A DNA stretch of 64,000 nucleotides from Terriglobales bacterium (GCA_035691485.1 DASSIZ010000047.1:1-64000); one strand, 5' to 3'. Counted from the stretch's first letter, positions 45,792 to 55,578 are shown. The notes: generated from the sequence alone by a model not told the origin. Translations and numbers: made by a program.

Positions 45792-45856
45792 AAGTTGAGA
45801 GGGGTAAGGCAAGGCTGCTTTTTACTTTACGCAAGTACCGGATTATCCTTGCTTAC

Positions 45857-45985
45857 ATGCGTAGCCGCCGGGAACGGTTCATCTTGTTTGCTGCCTTTGC
45901 GTTGGCCATTGGCGCGGCGATAGCGCACGAATATCAGATTCCGCAGTACTGCCTGCGTCTGTATCACCAAGCTATAAACCGCTGA
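45857..45985 (+). CDS. Very small single-pass membrane protein (42 aa)
   Basis: A short frame downstream of fabI: RSRRERFILFAAFALAIGAA with a basic N-terminus and one hydrophobic helix (residues about 8-24), then HEYQIPQYCLRLYHQAINR. TTATCC lies seven bases before the ATG and could be a -10 of a leaderless message; no ribosome-binding site is visible. The stop overlaps the convergent tsaE stop by 14 bp. Unknown function. Confidence 0.45.
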   Translation: MRSRRERFILFAAFALAIGAAIAHEYQIPQYCLRLYHQAINR

Positions 45986-46403
45986 CGCGGATGCGGCGCT
46001 TGTTCTCGCCCAAGCGCTTCACGCTGACGTCTACGTGCCGGTCGCGTCCCAGGCGCGGAAACTTGTTCCCCCATTCGATCAACAGGACATTGGCATCGCC
46101 GTAGAGGTCGTCGAGGCCGAGCGTCTCCAGTTCGCGCTCGGTGTCGATGCGGTAAAGATCGATGTGAAAGACGTTGACCTCAGGACCGTGATATTCGTGG
46201 ATGAGGGTGAAGGTGGGACTGGTGACATCCTCCTGCGAAGCGGCCTGAAAGCCCTCGGCAATTCCCTTCACCAACGTGGTCTTCCCTGCACCCAGATCGC
46301 CGCGCAGGATCACCAGCCGCGGCGGCTTTAGCTCGCGCGCGAGATGGCGGCCACACTGGATGGTCTCATCGGCGGAGTGGGTGGTGAATTCTGAGGTGGC
46401 CAT
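45972..46403 (-). CDS. tsaE: tRNA threonylcarbamoyladenosine biosynthesis ATPase TsaE
   Basis: 143 residues. Walker A GDLGAGKTTLVKG, the SPTFTLIHEY segment and the LLIEWGNKFP motif define TsaE (YjeE), the ATPase partner of TsaB/TsaD that makes t6A37 on ANN-reading tRNAs. The length is normal. It is the last gene of a run with nnr on the minus strand; the 174-bp gap between them holds dispersed repeats. Confidence 0.95.
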   Translation of the reverse strand: MATSEFTTHSADETIQCGRHLARELKPPRLVILRGDLGAGKTTLVKGIAEGFQAASQEDVTSPTFTLIHEYHGPEVNVFHIDLYRIDTERELETLGLDDLYGDANVLLIEWGNKFPRLGRDRHVDVSVKRLGENKRRIRVSGL

Positions 46404-46577
46404 TTCAAATTCATTTAACCACAGAGGGCACGGAGGAACGGGAAATGACGAATTAAGACGTCAGAATGAAAAATGTCGCGTTGAAATGCGTGTCGGCGGC
46501 ATTGCAGATGCGAACGAACGCGGGGTCCCTCGACTCGGGCATTCGCCCTCGCTCGGGATGACAAAACACCGGATGAA
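46404..46577. repeat. Spacer with dispersed repeats between nnr and tsaE
   Basis: It contains AACCACAGAGGGCACGGAGG (46419-46438), a word I recognise from many bacterial spacers. It also holds a second unit, 46520-46563, ending CGCTCGGGATGACA, shared with 19117-19133. No gene was found. Confidence 0.5.
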
Positions 46578-48266
46578 TTATTCCAACCTACGACGCAGTC
46601 CGGCTATGTCTTGAATGCTGACGAAAGAATCTTCATTCATCCGCCACCACATCGATTCACTCACGTACGCGTTTTCCAGAAGATCGGTCGCGGTGAGGGC
46701 CTGCTCGGACGAGTCGTTGCAGATGGCGCGATCGCCGGCGTACCCGTGGAGCCAGACTGCGGCACAGACGGCGCGCATCAGATTGTTTGGGAACTGGGCA
46801 ATCATGCCGGCGATCAGACCGGTGAGCACGTCGCCGGTGCCGCCGGTGGCCATTCCGGGATTGCCGGTCATGTTGACCCAGACATGGCCGTCCGGCTCAG
46901 CCACGAGCGTGCGATGTCCCTTGAGCACAACAATGCATTGGTGACCGGACGCGAATGAACGCGCCACGCCAATGCGATCCTGCTGCACTTCTTTCGTTGA
47001 AAGTCCCGTCAGACGCGCCATTTCGCCGGGATGGGGCGTCAGAACCAGCGGACGGGACCGGCCATGGAGGCGGTCGGTCATGCCTTGGAATGCGTTCAGG
47101 CCGTCGGCGTCAATCACCAGCGGCTGCGGATACTTGTCCACGATCGCGCGAATGAACTGAATAGTGTCGGCGTGGCGCGAGATTCCCGGGCCAAGGGCAA
47201 GCACGGTCTTGCCCTGCATAATGGCGTCGAGACGGCCGTACTCGACGGCGGACAGCGAGATAGTGCCGGCTTCGGTTTCGGCCAGCGGCTCGGTCATGAG
47301 TTCGGCGGCGAAGCCGGCGACCGAAGGCAGCACGGAGCGGGGGGTGGCGACGGTCGAGAGGCCTGCTCCGGCGCGAAGGGCCGCCATGCCCGCCATCGCC
47401 GCGGCACCCGACTTTCCTAAGGATCCGCCGATGGTCAGCACGTGCCCGAAGCTGCCCTTGTTAGCGTCAACGGCGCGCGGTGCGAAGCAGGGCGCGATGT
47501 CGGGCCAGGCGATGACGTCGAGATTCAATTGCGATTGAATTGCTTCCGGCGGGGAGCCAATCTGGCCGACGACAATCTCATCGCGAGTGAGATCGCCGAA
47601 AACGTGCGCTGGACGCGGGGCGGTAAAGGTGACGATGGCGTCGGCGCGACTTCGAAGATGGGATTCGGGCGCGAACGCGTCGGCACTGGCGCCGGAGGGG
47701 ATGTCAACGGCAAACACCGGTAGGGTGGACGCGTTGATCCTTTCAATGGCGGCGGCGAAGAGGCCGGTGACGGGAGGTTTGAATCCGGTGCCAAGGATGG
47801 CGTCGAGGATAAGGTCGCAGTCATTCAACGCGCTCGAGGGCGAGCGCGCTCCAACGTTCCCCATCGTGTTCGAGGGCGAGCGCGCTCCAATTTCTCCCGC
47901 CGCGCTCGAGGGCGAGCGCGCTCCAACTTCGTTCAGCTCCTCCTCATTTCGGATGAGGATGGGGGCGACCGGAAGTCGCTTCAGCATTACTGCCGCGTCA
48001 CCTTTGACTGCCGCCGGATCGCCGAGGAGCAGGACCTGCACTTTCTTTCCCGCTTCGTGAAGCTTGCGAGCAGCCACGTAGCCATCGCCGCCGTTGTTGC
48101 CTTTGCCGCAGACGATGCAGACCCGCTCTGCTCGCGGGTATCGGCGCAGCACATAATTGGCGACGTGGGTACCCGCGTTCTCCATGAGCGTGAGAGAGGG
48201 GACGCCGTAGCGCTCGCTGGTGAGGCGATCGATGTCGCGCATTTCGGCCGAAGTCGTGACTTTCAT
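46578..48266 (-). CDS. nnr: Bifunctional NAD(P)H-hydrate epimerase / ADP-dependent dehydratase
   Basis: 562 residues. The N-terminal YjeF epimerase domain (about 1-235; GKGNNGGDGYVAARKL) repairs R-NADHX to the S form. The C-terminal dehydratase (about 265-540; LTIGGSLGKSGAAAMAGM, LTPHPGEMARL, NPGMATGGTGDVLTG) dehydrates S-NADHX. Residues about 113-148, just before DLILDAILGTGFK, are a three-fold 12-residue repeat (GARSPSSAAGEI-type) encoded by 36-bp DNA repeats that the family lacks. It lies between the channel gene and tsaE on one strand. Confidence 0.93.
   Translation of the reverse strand: MKVTTSAEMRDIDRLTSERYGVPSLTLMENAGTHVANYVLRRYPRAERVCIVCGKGNNGGDGYVAARKLHEAGKKVQVLLLGDPAAVKGDAAVMLKRLPVAPILIRNEEELNEVGARSPSSAAGEIGARSPSNTMGNVGARSPSSALNDCDLILDAILGTGFKPPVTGLFAAAIERINASTLPVFAVDIPSGASADAFAPESHLRSRADAIVTFTAPRPAHVFGDLTRDEIVVGQIGSPPEAIQSQLNLDVIAWPDIAPCFAPRAVDANKGSFGHVLTIGGSLGKSGAAAMAGMAALRAGAGLSTVATPRSVLPSVAGFAAELMTEPLAETEAGTISLSAVEYGRLDAIMQGKTVLALGPGISRHADTIQFIRAIVDKYPQPLVIDADGLNAFQGMTDRLHGRSRPLVLTPHPGEMARLTGLSTKEVQQDRIGVARSFASGHQCIVVLKGHRTLVAEPDGHVWVNMTGNPGMATGGTGDVLTGLIAGMIAQFPNNLMRAVCAAVWLHGYAGDRAICNDSSEQALTATDLLENAYVSESMWWRMNEDSFVSIQDIAGLRRRLE
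47829..47936. repeat. Three in-frame 36-bp repeats inside nnr
   Basis: Each unit has about 26 conserved bases built on CGCGCTCG-AGGG-CGAGCGCG plus CTCCAA, and 10 variable bases. The starts are 47829, 47865 and 47901, an exact 36-bp period. The central copy has two changes in its left arm. A further stand-alone copy lies at 10358-10377. On the minus strand they encode GARSPS three times. Confidence 0.85.
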
Positions 48267-48270
48267 GAAA

Positions 48271-48350
48271 GTTTCACGTTTCGCGTTTCACGTTTCACGT
48301 CGTGAGGATTTTGGACGAGATTTCGACAATGTGAAACGTAAACTTGAGAC
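48271..48350. repeat. Heptad-periodic hairpin with GTTTCAC words
   Basis: Words GTTTCAC, GTTTCGC, GTTTCAC, GTTTCAC, GTCGTGA run from 48271 to 48305. The far end has GTGAAAC, GTAAACT, TGAGACT (48331-48350), the mirror of the left arm. It fills the gap between nnr and the channel gene and shares its word with the element at 28230. Confidence 0.72.
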
Positions 48351-49349
48351 TTAGCTTGCGACTCCTGCGGCTTCCTCCAGCTTGCGCAGGCCCGCCGGTT
48401 CCCCCATGGCGATGAGGGTATCGCCGGCTTCGATACGGTCATCGGGCGCGGGATTGAAGCGCATGGAACCGTCGCGCTTGACGGCCAGCACAATGATGCC
48501 GGTATCGCTGCGCATTTTTGAGGTCCGAAACGTCTGCCCGACGTAGCGCGAACGCGCGCCGACCTCAATCTCCGCGATTTCCAGGTCTACACCAAGACGC
48601 ACGGTGGCGGAGTCGATGAAGTCGAGCACATGCGGACGCAAGAAGGACTGCGCGATGCGATGACCGGCAAAGTGATAGGGCGATATGACGGAGTCGGCGC
48701 CGGCGGTCTTCAGGTGCTTCTCGGCATCCTCCTCGCTGGCGCGGGCAATGATCTTGAGCTCCGGGTTCAAGCCGCGCGCGGTGAGCACGATGTAGATGTT
48801 GGTGGCATCCGTTGTCGTCGCCGCAACCAGGCCGCGGGCGCGCTCGATTTGCGCTTGGCGAAGAGTAGCTTCCTGCGTGGCATCACCTCGAATGACCAGC
48901 CACTCGGGCGGAAGGCGTTCCATTTTCGTGTCCGCATTTTCGATGATGACAAAAGGCGCGGGCTTGCGCGCCAGTTCGCGCGCGGTGCTGCGCCCGACGC
49001 GTCCGGCGCCGCAGATGATGAAGTGACCGCTGAGGCGGTCGATCTCGCGTTCCATGCGCCGCCTTCCAAAGAACTGCGTGAGCTCGAATTCTAGCAAAGC
49101 CTGTGCCACAACCCCGATCAACAGAAACACCAGGCCGACACCGATGATGATGATGAATACGTTGAAAACCTCACCGGAATGCGAGAGCGGGTGGACTTCC
49201 GAGTACCCAATGGTGGTGACCGTGATCAGGACCATGTAGAAGCTGTCGAACCACGTCCAGCCTTCCATGACGTGGAAGCCCGCGGTGCCGAGTCCGAAGA
49301 GCACGGCGAGGGCGAGCGCGACGAGCTTGAGATTGCGGATGGCTTTCAT
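48351..49349 (-). CDS. K+ channel with TrkA-N and TrkA-C (RCK) domains
   Basis: About 332 residues. Two membrane helices flank a pore with the selectivity filter TTIGYSE (Ion_trans_2/KcsA type). A Rossmann RCK/TrkA-N domain (IICGAGRVGRSTARELARK) and a C-terminal TrkA-C domain (about 245-325) follow. It is a single-gene MthK-like ligand-gated K+ channel of the inner membrane, not a Trk transporter subunit. I start at MKAIRNLK (49349); the 23 residues upstream in the open frame are not family-like. Confidence 0.9.
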   Translation of the reverse strand: MKAIRNLKLVALALAVLFGLGTAGFHVMEGWTWFDSFYMVLITVTTIGYSEVHPLSHSGEVFNVFIIIIGVGLVFLLIGVVAQALLEFELTQFFGRRRMEREIDRLSGHFIICGAGRVGRSTARELARKPAPFVIIENADTKMERLPPEWLVIRGDATQEATLRQAQIERARGLVAATTTDATNIYIVLTARGLNPELKIIARASEEDAEKHLKTAGADSVISPYHFAGHRIAQSFLRPHVLDFIDSATVRLGVDLEIAEIEVGARSRYVGQTFRTSKMRSDTGIIVLAVKRDGSMRFNPAPDDRIEAGDTLIAMGEPAGLRKLEEAAGVAS

Positions 49350-49384
49350 GTGGGATGCGGCTGCTGAGTGTAGAACAAATTGAG

Positions 49385-49475
49385 GCATTGCCGAACTGCG
49401 GAATTGCCGAATCGGCAACTATTCAATCCGGCAATTAACAACAAGCCCCTCGCCGAGGCGAAGGGCTTGTTGCAA
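49385..49475. terminator. Terminator hairpin preceded by word-repeat spacer
   Basis: AACAAGCCC and GGGCTTGTT form a 9-bp stem at about 49441-49472, downstream of the minus-strand APC gene; the minus-strand 3' side is only moderately T-rich. Next to it (49385-49438) ATTGCCG-like words recur (CATTGCC, GAACTGC, GGAATTG, CCGAATC) with an AATTGCC/GGCAATT inversion, a looser form of the heptad spacers. Confidence 0.5.
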
Positions 49476-49498
49476 CCAATGGGCGACGAATCGAGAAA

Positions 49499-51094
49499 CT
49501 AATCCGCCATGACGGTTCCCGGCTTAGGTTTCTTCTCGGGCTCGCTGCCGGCCAGTTGGACCTTGCTGTGCTTACGGCCGTAGGTGAAGTAGACGATCAT
49601 GCCGATGATGAGCCAGACGAACAAGCGGATCCAGGTTGCAGTGTTCAGCGACACCATCATGAGCAGCGAGATGATGATCCCCATGATCGGAACCAAGGGA
49701 ACCCACGGCGTCCGGAACGGGCGCGGAGCATCTGGGCGCTTCTTGCGCATGGTCCAGATACCGGCACAGACAATCACGAATGCCATCAGGGTGCCAATGG
49801 ACACCATTTCGCCCAGGTCACCAATTGGAACCAGCGAGCCTATGACCGCAACGCAGAGACCTGTGATCGCCGTCGATTTCCACGGGGTGCGGAATTTTGG
49901 ATGGATTTCTCCAGCCCACTTCCATAGCAGACCATCGTGCGCCATGGAATAGAACACACGCGACTGGCCCAGCAACATGACCAACATCACCGTACTCAAG
50001 CCGGCGAGTGCGCCAGCGTTCACCACGTAACTGCCCCACTTCACGCCCGTATGGCGGATGGCCAGCGAGACCGGCGCGCCAATGTTGAGCTGCGAATAGT
50101 GGACGGTGGCGGTGAGAAGACCGGAAACCAACAGGTAAAGGACGGTGCAGATGATCAGCGAACCAAGGATGCCGATGGGCATGTCCTTTTGCGGGTTTTT
50201 CGCTTCCTGCGCTGCCGTGGACACCGCGTCGAACCCAATGTAGGCAAAGAACACCACGCCGGCGGCTCGCGCTATACCCGACCATCCGTACGCGCCGTAG
50301 TGGCCAGCATTGGGCGGGATGAAGATAGACCAGTTCGCAGCCGCCTCGGCGCGATGGCTCATCACGTACATGCCGGCGACGATGATGAAGGTGATGACGG
50401 CAATCAACTTCACGAAAACGATCGTTGTGTTGAAGTTCGCCGATTCCTTGATGCCGACGATGAGTATGGCAGTCACCGCGATGATCGCCAGGAACGCGAC
50501 AAGATTGAACGCTGCGGTGGCATGCGGCAGCGTGTGCCAGTCGATGTGGGCGCCGGTGAGGACCTTTTCGACCGTGCTCAGCGGCTGCCAGTAAGGCACG
50601 GTGGCCGGCGGTGTTGCATACTTCACCCACACCGTACCGGGCGTGTCGCAGATCTGCGGTGGCAGGTTAATTCCATAGTCCTGGAGGAATGCGACCAGCG
50701 TGCTGCTCCAGCCGGAAGCAACGGTGGCCGCGCCAAAGGCGTACTCCAGGATGAGGTCCCAGCCGATGATCCAAGCGAAGATCTCGCCCAAGGTCGCGTA
50801 GCCGTAGGTGTAGGCGGAGCCCGCGATGGGGATCATGGAAGCAAACTCGGCATAACACAGTCCGGCGAACACACAGCCGAGTCCTGCCAGAACGTACGAG
50901 AGCATGATGGCCGGACCTGCGTACTGCGCGGCGGCTTGGCCGGTCAGCACGAAGATGCCGGCGCCGATGATGGCGCCGATGCCGAGGGTGATGAGGTTAA
51001 TCGGCCCGAGGGCGCGCTTTAGACTGTGCTCACCGGTTTCGTGAGCTTCCGTCATAAGCACGTCGAGCGACTTGGTTTTCAGAAGGTTGGACAT
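49499..51094 (-). CDS. APC-family amino-acid permease (CAT/YfnA type)
   Basis: 531 residues with about 12-13 membrane helices. The N-terminal GPINLITLGIGAIIGAGIFV signature of cationic/aromatic amino-acid APC transporters is intact, as is the EAKNPQKDMPIGI segment. A long extracytoplasmic loop lies after helix 3. It imports or exchanges amino acids at the inner membrane; the substrate is not predictable. It follows a second APC gene by 15 bp and is likely co-transcribed. AGGAG precedes the ATG by 12 bases. Confidence 0.92.
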   Translation of the reverse strand: MSNLLKTKSLDVLMTEAHETGEHSLKRALGPINLITLGIGAIIGAGIFVLTGQAAAQYAGPAIMLSYVLAGLGCVFAGLCYAEFASMIPIAGSAYTYGYATLGEIFAWIIGWDLILEYAFGAATVASGWSSTLVAFLQDYGINLPPQICDTPGTVWVKYATPPATVPYWQPLSTVEKVLTGAHIDWHTLPHATAAFNLVAFLAIIAVTAILIVGIKESANFNTTIVFVKLIAVITFIIVAGMYVMSHRAEAAANWSIFIPPNAGHYGAYGWSGIARAAGVVFFAYIGFDAVSTAAQEAKNPQKDMPIGILGSLIICTVLYLLVSGLLTATVHYSQLNIGAPVSLAIRHTGVKWGSYVVNAGALAGLSTVMLVMLLGQSRVFYSMAHDGLLWKWAGEIHPKFRTPWKSTAITGLCVAVIGSLVPIGDLGEMVSIGTLMAFVIVCAGIWTMRKKRPDAPRPFRTPWVPLVPIMGIIISLLMMVSLNTATWIRLFVWLIIGMIVYFTYGRKHSKVQLAGSEPEKKPKPGTVMAD

Positions 51095-51109
51095 TCGATT
51101 GTCATGCTC

Positions 51110-52669
51110 CTACGACGAGGCGATGGATTGCTGATTTCTTCGGGACCACACGAAATACACGGGAATCCCCACCAGAACAATAATCAGCCCCGGCCAGGTG
51201 TACTGGGGCTTGTAGCGCAGCAGCACTATATCAATAAAGAGGGCCATCACAATGTAAATGGCGGGTAAGACCGGGTAGCCGATGGCGCGATAGGGACGGG
51301 GCGCGTCCGGCAGCTTGGTTCGCAGAACAAACAGGCCGAGGATGGTAAGAATATAGAACACAAGCACCGCGAAGATGATGTAGTCGAGCAACTGGCCGTA
51401 GGTCCCGGAGAGGCACAGGATGGAGCACCAGACCATCTGCACCATCAGAGATACCGCCGGAGTCTTATACGTGGGGTGCAGGCGGGCGACGCCGCGGAAG
51501 AAGAGGCCATCCTTAGCCATGGCGTAATACACGCGCGCCCCGGCGAGGATGAGGCCGTTGTTGCAACCGAAAGTTGACACGAGGATGGCGGCCGCCATCA
51601 TGGCCGCGCCCGCGCTGCCGAAGATGCCTTGCAGCGCAGCGGTGCCGACGCGGTCTTCGGCGGCGTACTGGATGCCGCGCGCGAAGACCGTGGCGCCGTT
51701 GGGGTCACCATGCAGCGGCAGGACCGAGAGATAGGCGAAATTCGCCGCAATGTAGAGCAAAATCACGATGCCGGTTCCCATGGCCAGCGACAGCGGCAGG
51801 TTGCGGCTGGGATTGCGGACCTCGGCGGCGGTGAAGGTCACGTTGTTCCATGCGTCGGCGGAAAACAACGAGCCGACCTGCGCGACGGCGAGAATCTTCA
51901 GCACGCTGACCATCGCGATCGGGCCGCCAACCCCAACTTCCACCGGGAAACGGGCGCTCCAACTGAAGTGACGCCAGAATTCGGGGCCGAAGTTGGCGGC
52001 GCTGGCGACCGCATTGCCGCCGACGAACAGGCCGAGAAGAACCAGGCCCAATAACGCCGCCACCTTGGCGAAGGTGAAAACGTTCTGCACCATCGCCCCG
52101 GTGCGTACGCCGAAAACATTCACGATCGATAGCAAAACAATGATGATGATGCCGGCGAGGTTGGCGGTGTTCAGGCCGACGTCCATGTTGCCCAGAACCA
52201 TGGGGCCAACATGCAGAGCGGGCGCTTTCCAGAAGTGGAGGATCCAGTGCGTAGAAGAAACGGACGGGAAGAACACGCCCAGGAACTTTCCGAACGCCAC
52301 GCCGACAGCGGCGATGGTGCCGCACTGGATCACGAGAAAAAAGGTCCAGCCGTAGAGAAAGCCCCATAGTGGCCCGAGGGAATCCCGCAGGAATACATAC
52401 TGGCCTCCCGCCTTGGGCATCATGGCCGCCAGCTCGCCGTAGCAGAGCGCGCCGACCACGGTCATGAACCCGGTGACGACCCAGGCGGCTATCAGCAGGA
52501 CGGGGGAATTGACGAGGCGGGCAATGTCGGCGGAAACGATGAAGATTCCCGAGCCGATCATGGAGCCCATGACAAGAGTGGTGGCGCTGGTCAGGCCAAG
52601 ACCCTTGACGAGTTCCTGGTCTTGGGCGGGAGCGGTGGGACGGCTTGCCGTGCCGATTTGAGGGGTCAC
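51110..52669 (-). CDS. APC-family amino-acid permease
   Basis: About 519 residues, 12 or so membrane helices with the opening GLGLTSATTLVMGSMIGSGIFI and the AEVRNPSRNLPLSLAMG segment of the APC superfamily. It is distinct in sequence from its neighbour, so it is an ancient paralogue rather than a recent duplicate. I choose GTG 52669 because AAGGAG stands 4 bases upstream; the open frame adds seven residues. It is the first gene of a two-gene amino-acid transport unit. Confidence 0.91.
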   Translation of the reverse strand: MTPQIGTASRPTAPAQDQELVKGLGLTSATTLVMGSMIGSGIFIVSADIARLVNSPVLLIAAWVVTGFMTVVGALCYGELAAMMPKAGGQYVFLRDSLGPLWGFLYGWTFFLVIQCGTIAAVGVAFGKFLGVFFPSVSSTHWILHFWKAPALHVGPMVLGNMDVGLNTANLAGIIIIVLLSIVNVFGVRTGAMVQNVFTFAKVAALLGLVLLGLFVGGNAVASAANFGPEFWRHFSWSARFPVEVGVGGPIAMVSVLKILAVAQVGSLFSADAWNNVTFTAAEVRNPSRNLPLSLAMGTGIVILLYIAANFAYLSVLPLHGDPNGATVFARGIQYAAEDRVGTAALQGIFGSAGAAMMAAAILVSTFGCNNGLILAGARVYYAMAKDGLFFRGVARLHPTYKTPAVSLMVQMVWCSILCLSGTYGQLLDYIIFAVLVFYILTILGLFVLRTKLPDAPRPYRAIGYPVLPAIYIVMALFIDIVLLRYKPQYTWPGLIIVLVGIPVYFVWSRRNQQSIASS

Positions 52670-52744
52670 GCAGCTCCTTGAACTGAGCAAGAATTTACAC
52701 CGCTTGGGCCACCGCCTGCAAATAACAAAAGTCCACTAAAGTGC

Positions 52745-52918
52745 CTATTTACGCGGGGTTTCCAGCGCTTCCGCCCAACCGGTCTTGCGCAGCGGTTCCT
52801 CAGGATCGTAGTCCCGCCAGCCGCGAAGTACCTTGTTAAGCGGCTTCTTCCGTATTGCGACGAATGATATACCGGCCCGGTGGCCGGCGATTGGTTCTCG
52901 CTTGGGCGGTACCCACAA
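52745..52918 (-). CDS. Small hypothetical protein (57 aa), TTG start
   Basis: A minus-strand frame that opens at TTG 52918, just after the thiE stop, and gives a protein-like sequence: SFVAIRKKPLNKVLRGW and WRDYDPEEPLRKTGWAEA. The composition is balanced and the frame has no internal stops, but no ATG and no clear ribosome-binding site are visible. It may be translated by coupling to thiE. I do not recognise a family. Confidence 0.4.
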   Translation of the reverse strand: MWVPPKREPIAGHRAGISFVAIRKKPLNKVLRGWRDYDPEEPLRKTGWAEALETPRK

Positions 52919-52936
52919 CAGTTAACCGCCCTGTGG

Positions 52937-53599
52937 TCAGTAGGGGAAGCGGAGGAATTCTCCCACGGCACGGCGTGGGTCCCCCAACAGATCGGAAATG
53001 ACGGCGACAGAGTCGGCACCGGCCTGGAGCACGGAAGTTGCATTCTGTCGCGTGATTCCCCCGATGGCGACCAGCGGTTTGCGGGTCAGCGACCGTGCCG
53101 AGCGCACGCCCTCGAGGCCGACGACAGGGTCAGGCTTGGCCTTGCTGCGGGTCGCGAAGACCGGACCGATGGCGAGGTAGTCGGCGTCGGTTTGGTCCGC
53201 GGCCCGAAGCTGGTCCACGTTATGGGTGGAAACGCCCATCCAGAGCTGGATTTGGACGATCCTCCTGACGGCCGGCGGGGGAAGATCGTCCTGGCCGACA
53301 TGGACGCCATCGAAAGCGGCAGCGAGGCAAAGATCGGCACGGTCATTCATAATGAGGCGCGCGCGATTGCCGGCGATGCGGCGCAACTCTCGCGCCTGCG
53401 ACAGCATCTGTCGCGGACTGCCATTTTTATTGCGGTATTGCAAGAGCGTAACACCTGCGGCGAGCACATCTTCGGCAAATTGGAAGAGTTCGCGATCACC
53501 GGGAAAACAGAATGCGTCCAGAATTGCATAGAGCTTTGGAAAAGCGGCGGTTCTAAGGATTCCGATCGGCGAAGACAGAGATGGATCGTGGCTGGTCAT
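52937..53599 (-). CDS. thiE: Thiamine-phosphate synthase ThiE
   Basis: 220 residues, a TIM barrel joining HMP-PP and HET-P to thiamine phosphate. Substrate-binding [24 protein letters not shown] and AIGGIT elements are present. The start ATG overlaps the accC stop by 4 bp, so it is translationally coupled to the biotin carboxylase gene, an uncommon pairing. The length is typical. thiD is at the other end of the window. Confidence 0.94.
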   Translation of the reverse strand: MTSHDPSLSSPIGILRTAAFPKLYAILDAFCFPGDRELFQFAEDVLAAGVTLLQYRNKNGSPRQMLSQARELRRIAGNRARLIMNDRADLCLAAAFDGVHVGQDDLPPPAVRRIVQIQLWMGVSTHNVDQLRAADQTDADYLAIGPVFATRSKAKPDPVVGLEGVRSARSLTRKPLVAIGGITRQNATSVLQAGADSVAVISDLLGDPRRAVGEFLRFPY

Positions 53600-54960
53600 T
53601 GTGAGCCGGCGGCCTTGGGCGGAGCCAGCAAGCGTTCCATAAACTTGGTATCGGTGCGGCCGGCGCGAAAATCGGGATGGGCCAGAATGCGGCGGTGCAG
53701 CGGAATGGAAGTGTGGATGCCCTCGATAATGAACATCTCGAGGGCGCGCGACATACGGGAAATAGCCTCTTCGCGATCCCGTCCGCGAGCGACCAACTTA
53801 GCGATCAGTGAATCGTAGTACGGCGGCACGACGGATTCGGCATAGGCAGCGGTGTCAACACGGACCCCGGTTCCGCCCGGCGGATTGAAGGTCGTGATCT
53901 TTCCCGCCGACGGGGTGAACTTCTCCGGATGCTCGGCATTGATGCGGCACTCGATAGCGTGGCCGCGGGTTGCGACGGGGCCGTTCAAAACCTTCTCGAG
54001 ACGTTCTCCCATGGCGAGCCGGATCTGGCTTTTGACCAGATCAACGTCGGTCACCATTTCTGTGACCGCGTGCTCCACCTGGATGCGCGTGTTCATCTCG
54101 ATGAAGTGCAGGCTGCCGTCCTCGTCCATAAGGAACTCGACCGTGCCGGCATTCACGTACCCGATCTTCGCCAGCGTTTCCGACAGTATCTTGGCCATGC
54201 GCGCGCGCAGCTCGGGCGTGACCACGGCGGAGGGAGACTCTTCCAGCAACTTCTGGTGGCGGCGCTGGATGGAACATTCACGTTCGCCCAGGGAAATGAC
54301 GTTACGGTACTGGTCGGCGAGGATCTGGAACTCGATATGCCGCGGGCGCTCGATGAACTTCTCCATGTAGAGGTCGCCATTGCCGAACGCGGCCGCCGCC
54401 TCCGATTGCGCCGCCTGAAAGAGATTGGGAATCTCCTCCTCGCTGCGGATGACGCGCATGCCGCGACCGCCGCCACCTGCGGAGGCTTTCACGATGACCG
54501 GGAACCCGACTTCCCGTACCCACTCGGCCGCTTCACCGGCTGACTGGACGACGCCCTCGGAACCGGGGAGGATGGGCACGCCGGCTTGCTTCATCGCCTG
54601 ACGCGCTTTTTCTTTTTCGCCCATCAGACGGGTGATCTCCGGCGGCGGCCCGATGAACTTGATGCCGCAGGTTTCGCAGACCTCGGCGAAATTGGCATTT
54701 TCGCTCAGCAGGCCATAGCCGGGATGGATCGCGTCCACATTGGCGATCTCGGCGGCACTGATGACGGCTGGGATGTTGAGATAGCTCTCGCTCAGGCGGG
54801 GAGGACCGATGCAGATAGCCTCGTCGGCAAAGCGCACGTGCAGCGAGTTGCGATCGGCATCGCTATAGATGGCCACGGCGCGAATGCCGAGTTCCTTGCA
54901 GGCGCAGATGACACGGAGCGCAATTTCCCCGCGATTGGCGATGAGGATTTTCTTAAACAA
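53596..54960 (-). CDS. accC: Biotin carboxylase subunit of acetyl-CoA carboxylase
   Basis: 454 residues. An ATP-grasp enzyme that carboxylates biotin on AccB. The opening [17 protein letters not shown], the glycine loop [11 protein letters not shown] and the [13 protein letters not shown] core are canonical. The start must be TTG 54960, because the conserved N-terminus begins there. No Shine-Dalgarno sequence precedes it; the upstream sequence is a word-repeat element. It follows accB by 108 bp. accA and accD are not in the window. Confidence 0.96.
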   Translation of the reverse strand: MFKKILIANRGEIALRVICACKELGIRAVAIYSDADRNSLHVRFADEAICIGPPRLSESYLNIPAVISAAEIANVDAIHPGYGLLSENANFAEVCETCGIKFIGPPPEITRLMGEKEKARQAMKQAGVPILPGSEGVVQSAGEAAEWVREVGFPVIVKASAGGGGRGMRVIRSEEEIPNLFQAAQSEAAAAFGNGDLYMEKFIERPRHIEFQILADQYRNVISLGERECSIQRRHQKLLEESPSAVVTPELRARMAKILSETLAKIGYVNAGTVEFLMDEDGSLHFIEMNTRIQVEHAVTEMVTDVDLVKSQIRLAMGERLEKVLNGPVATRGHAIECRINAEHPEKFTPSAGKITTFNPPGGTGVRVDTAAYAESVVPPYYDSLIAKLVARGRDREEAISRMSRALEMFIIEGIHTSIPLHRRILAHPDFRAGRTDTKFMERLLAPPKAAGSQ

Positions 54961-55066
54961 GTTTCAGTTTCAATTTCAGTTTCAGAGTCTGTCGGTCCGT
55001 TAGTCCTTCAGCCATGTAGACGCTTGCCGAGAAACTCTACGACTGAGAGACGGACCGACTAAGAGA
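54961..55066. repeat. Heptad-like inverted element between accB and accC
   Basis: It begins with TCAGTTT, CAATTTC, AGTTTCA, GAGTCTG, TCGGTCC, GTTAGTC, CTTCAGC. The right arm (about 55042-55066), reverse-complemented, has AGTCTCTTAGTCGG, TCCGTCT and CTCAGTC, which mirrors AGTCTGTCGGTCCGTTAG on the left. It covers the place where an accC ribosome-binding site would be expected. Confidence 0.6.
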
Positions 55067-55068
55067 CT

Positions 55069-55578
<510 letters not shown>

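Noticed and set aside
47829-47936. CRISPR-like array (36-bp period)
   Set aside because: Only three units with 10-base spacers, inside an intact nnr gene and in frame; repeats are palindromic spacer elements, not CRISPR repeats.
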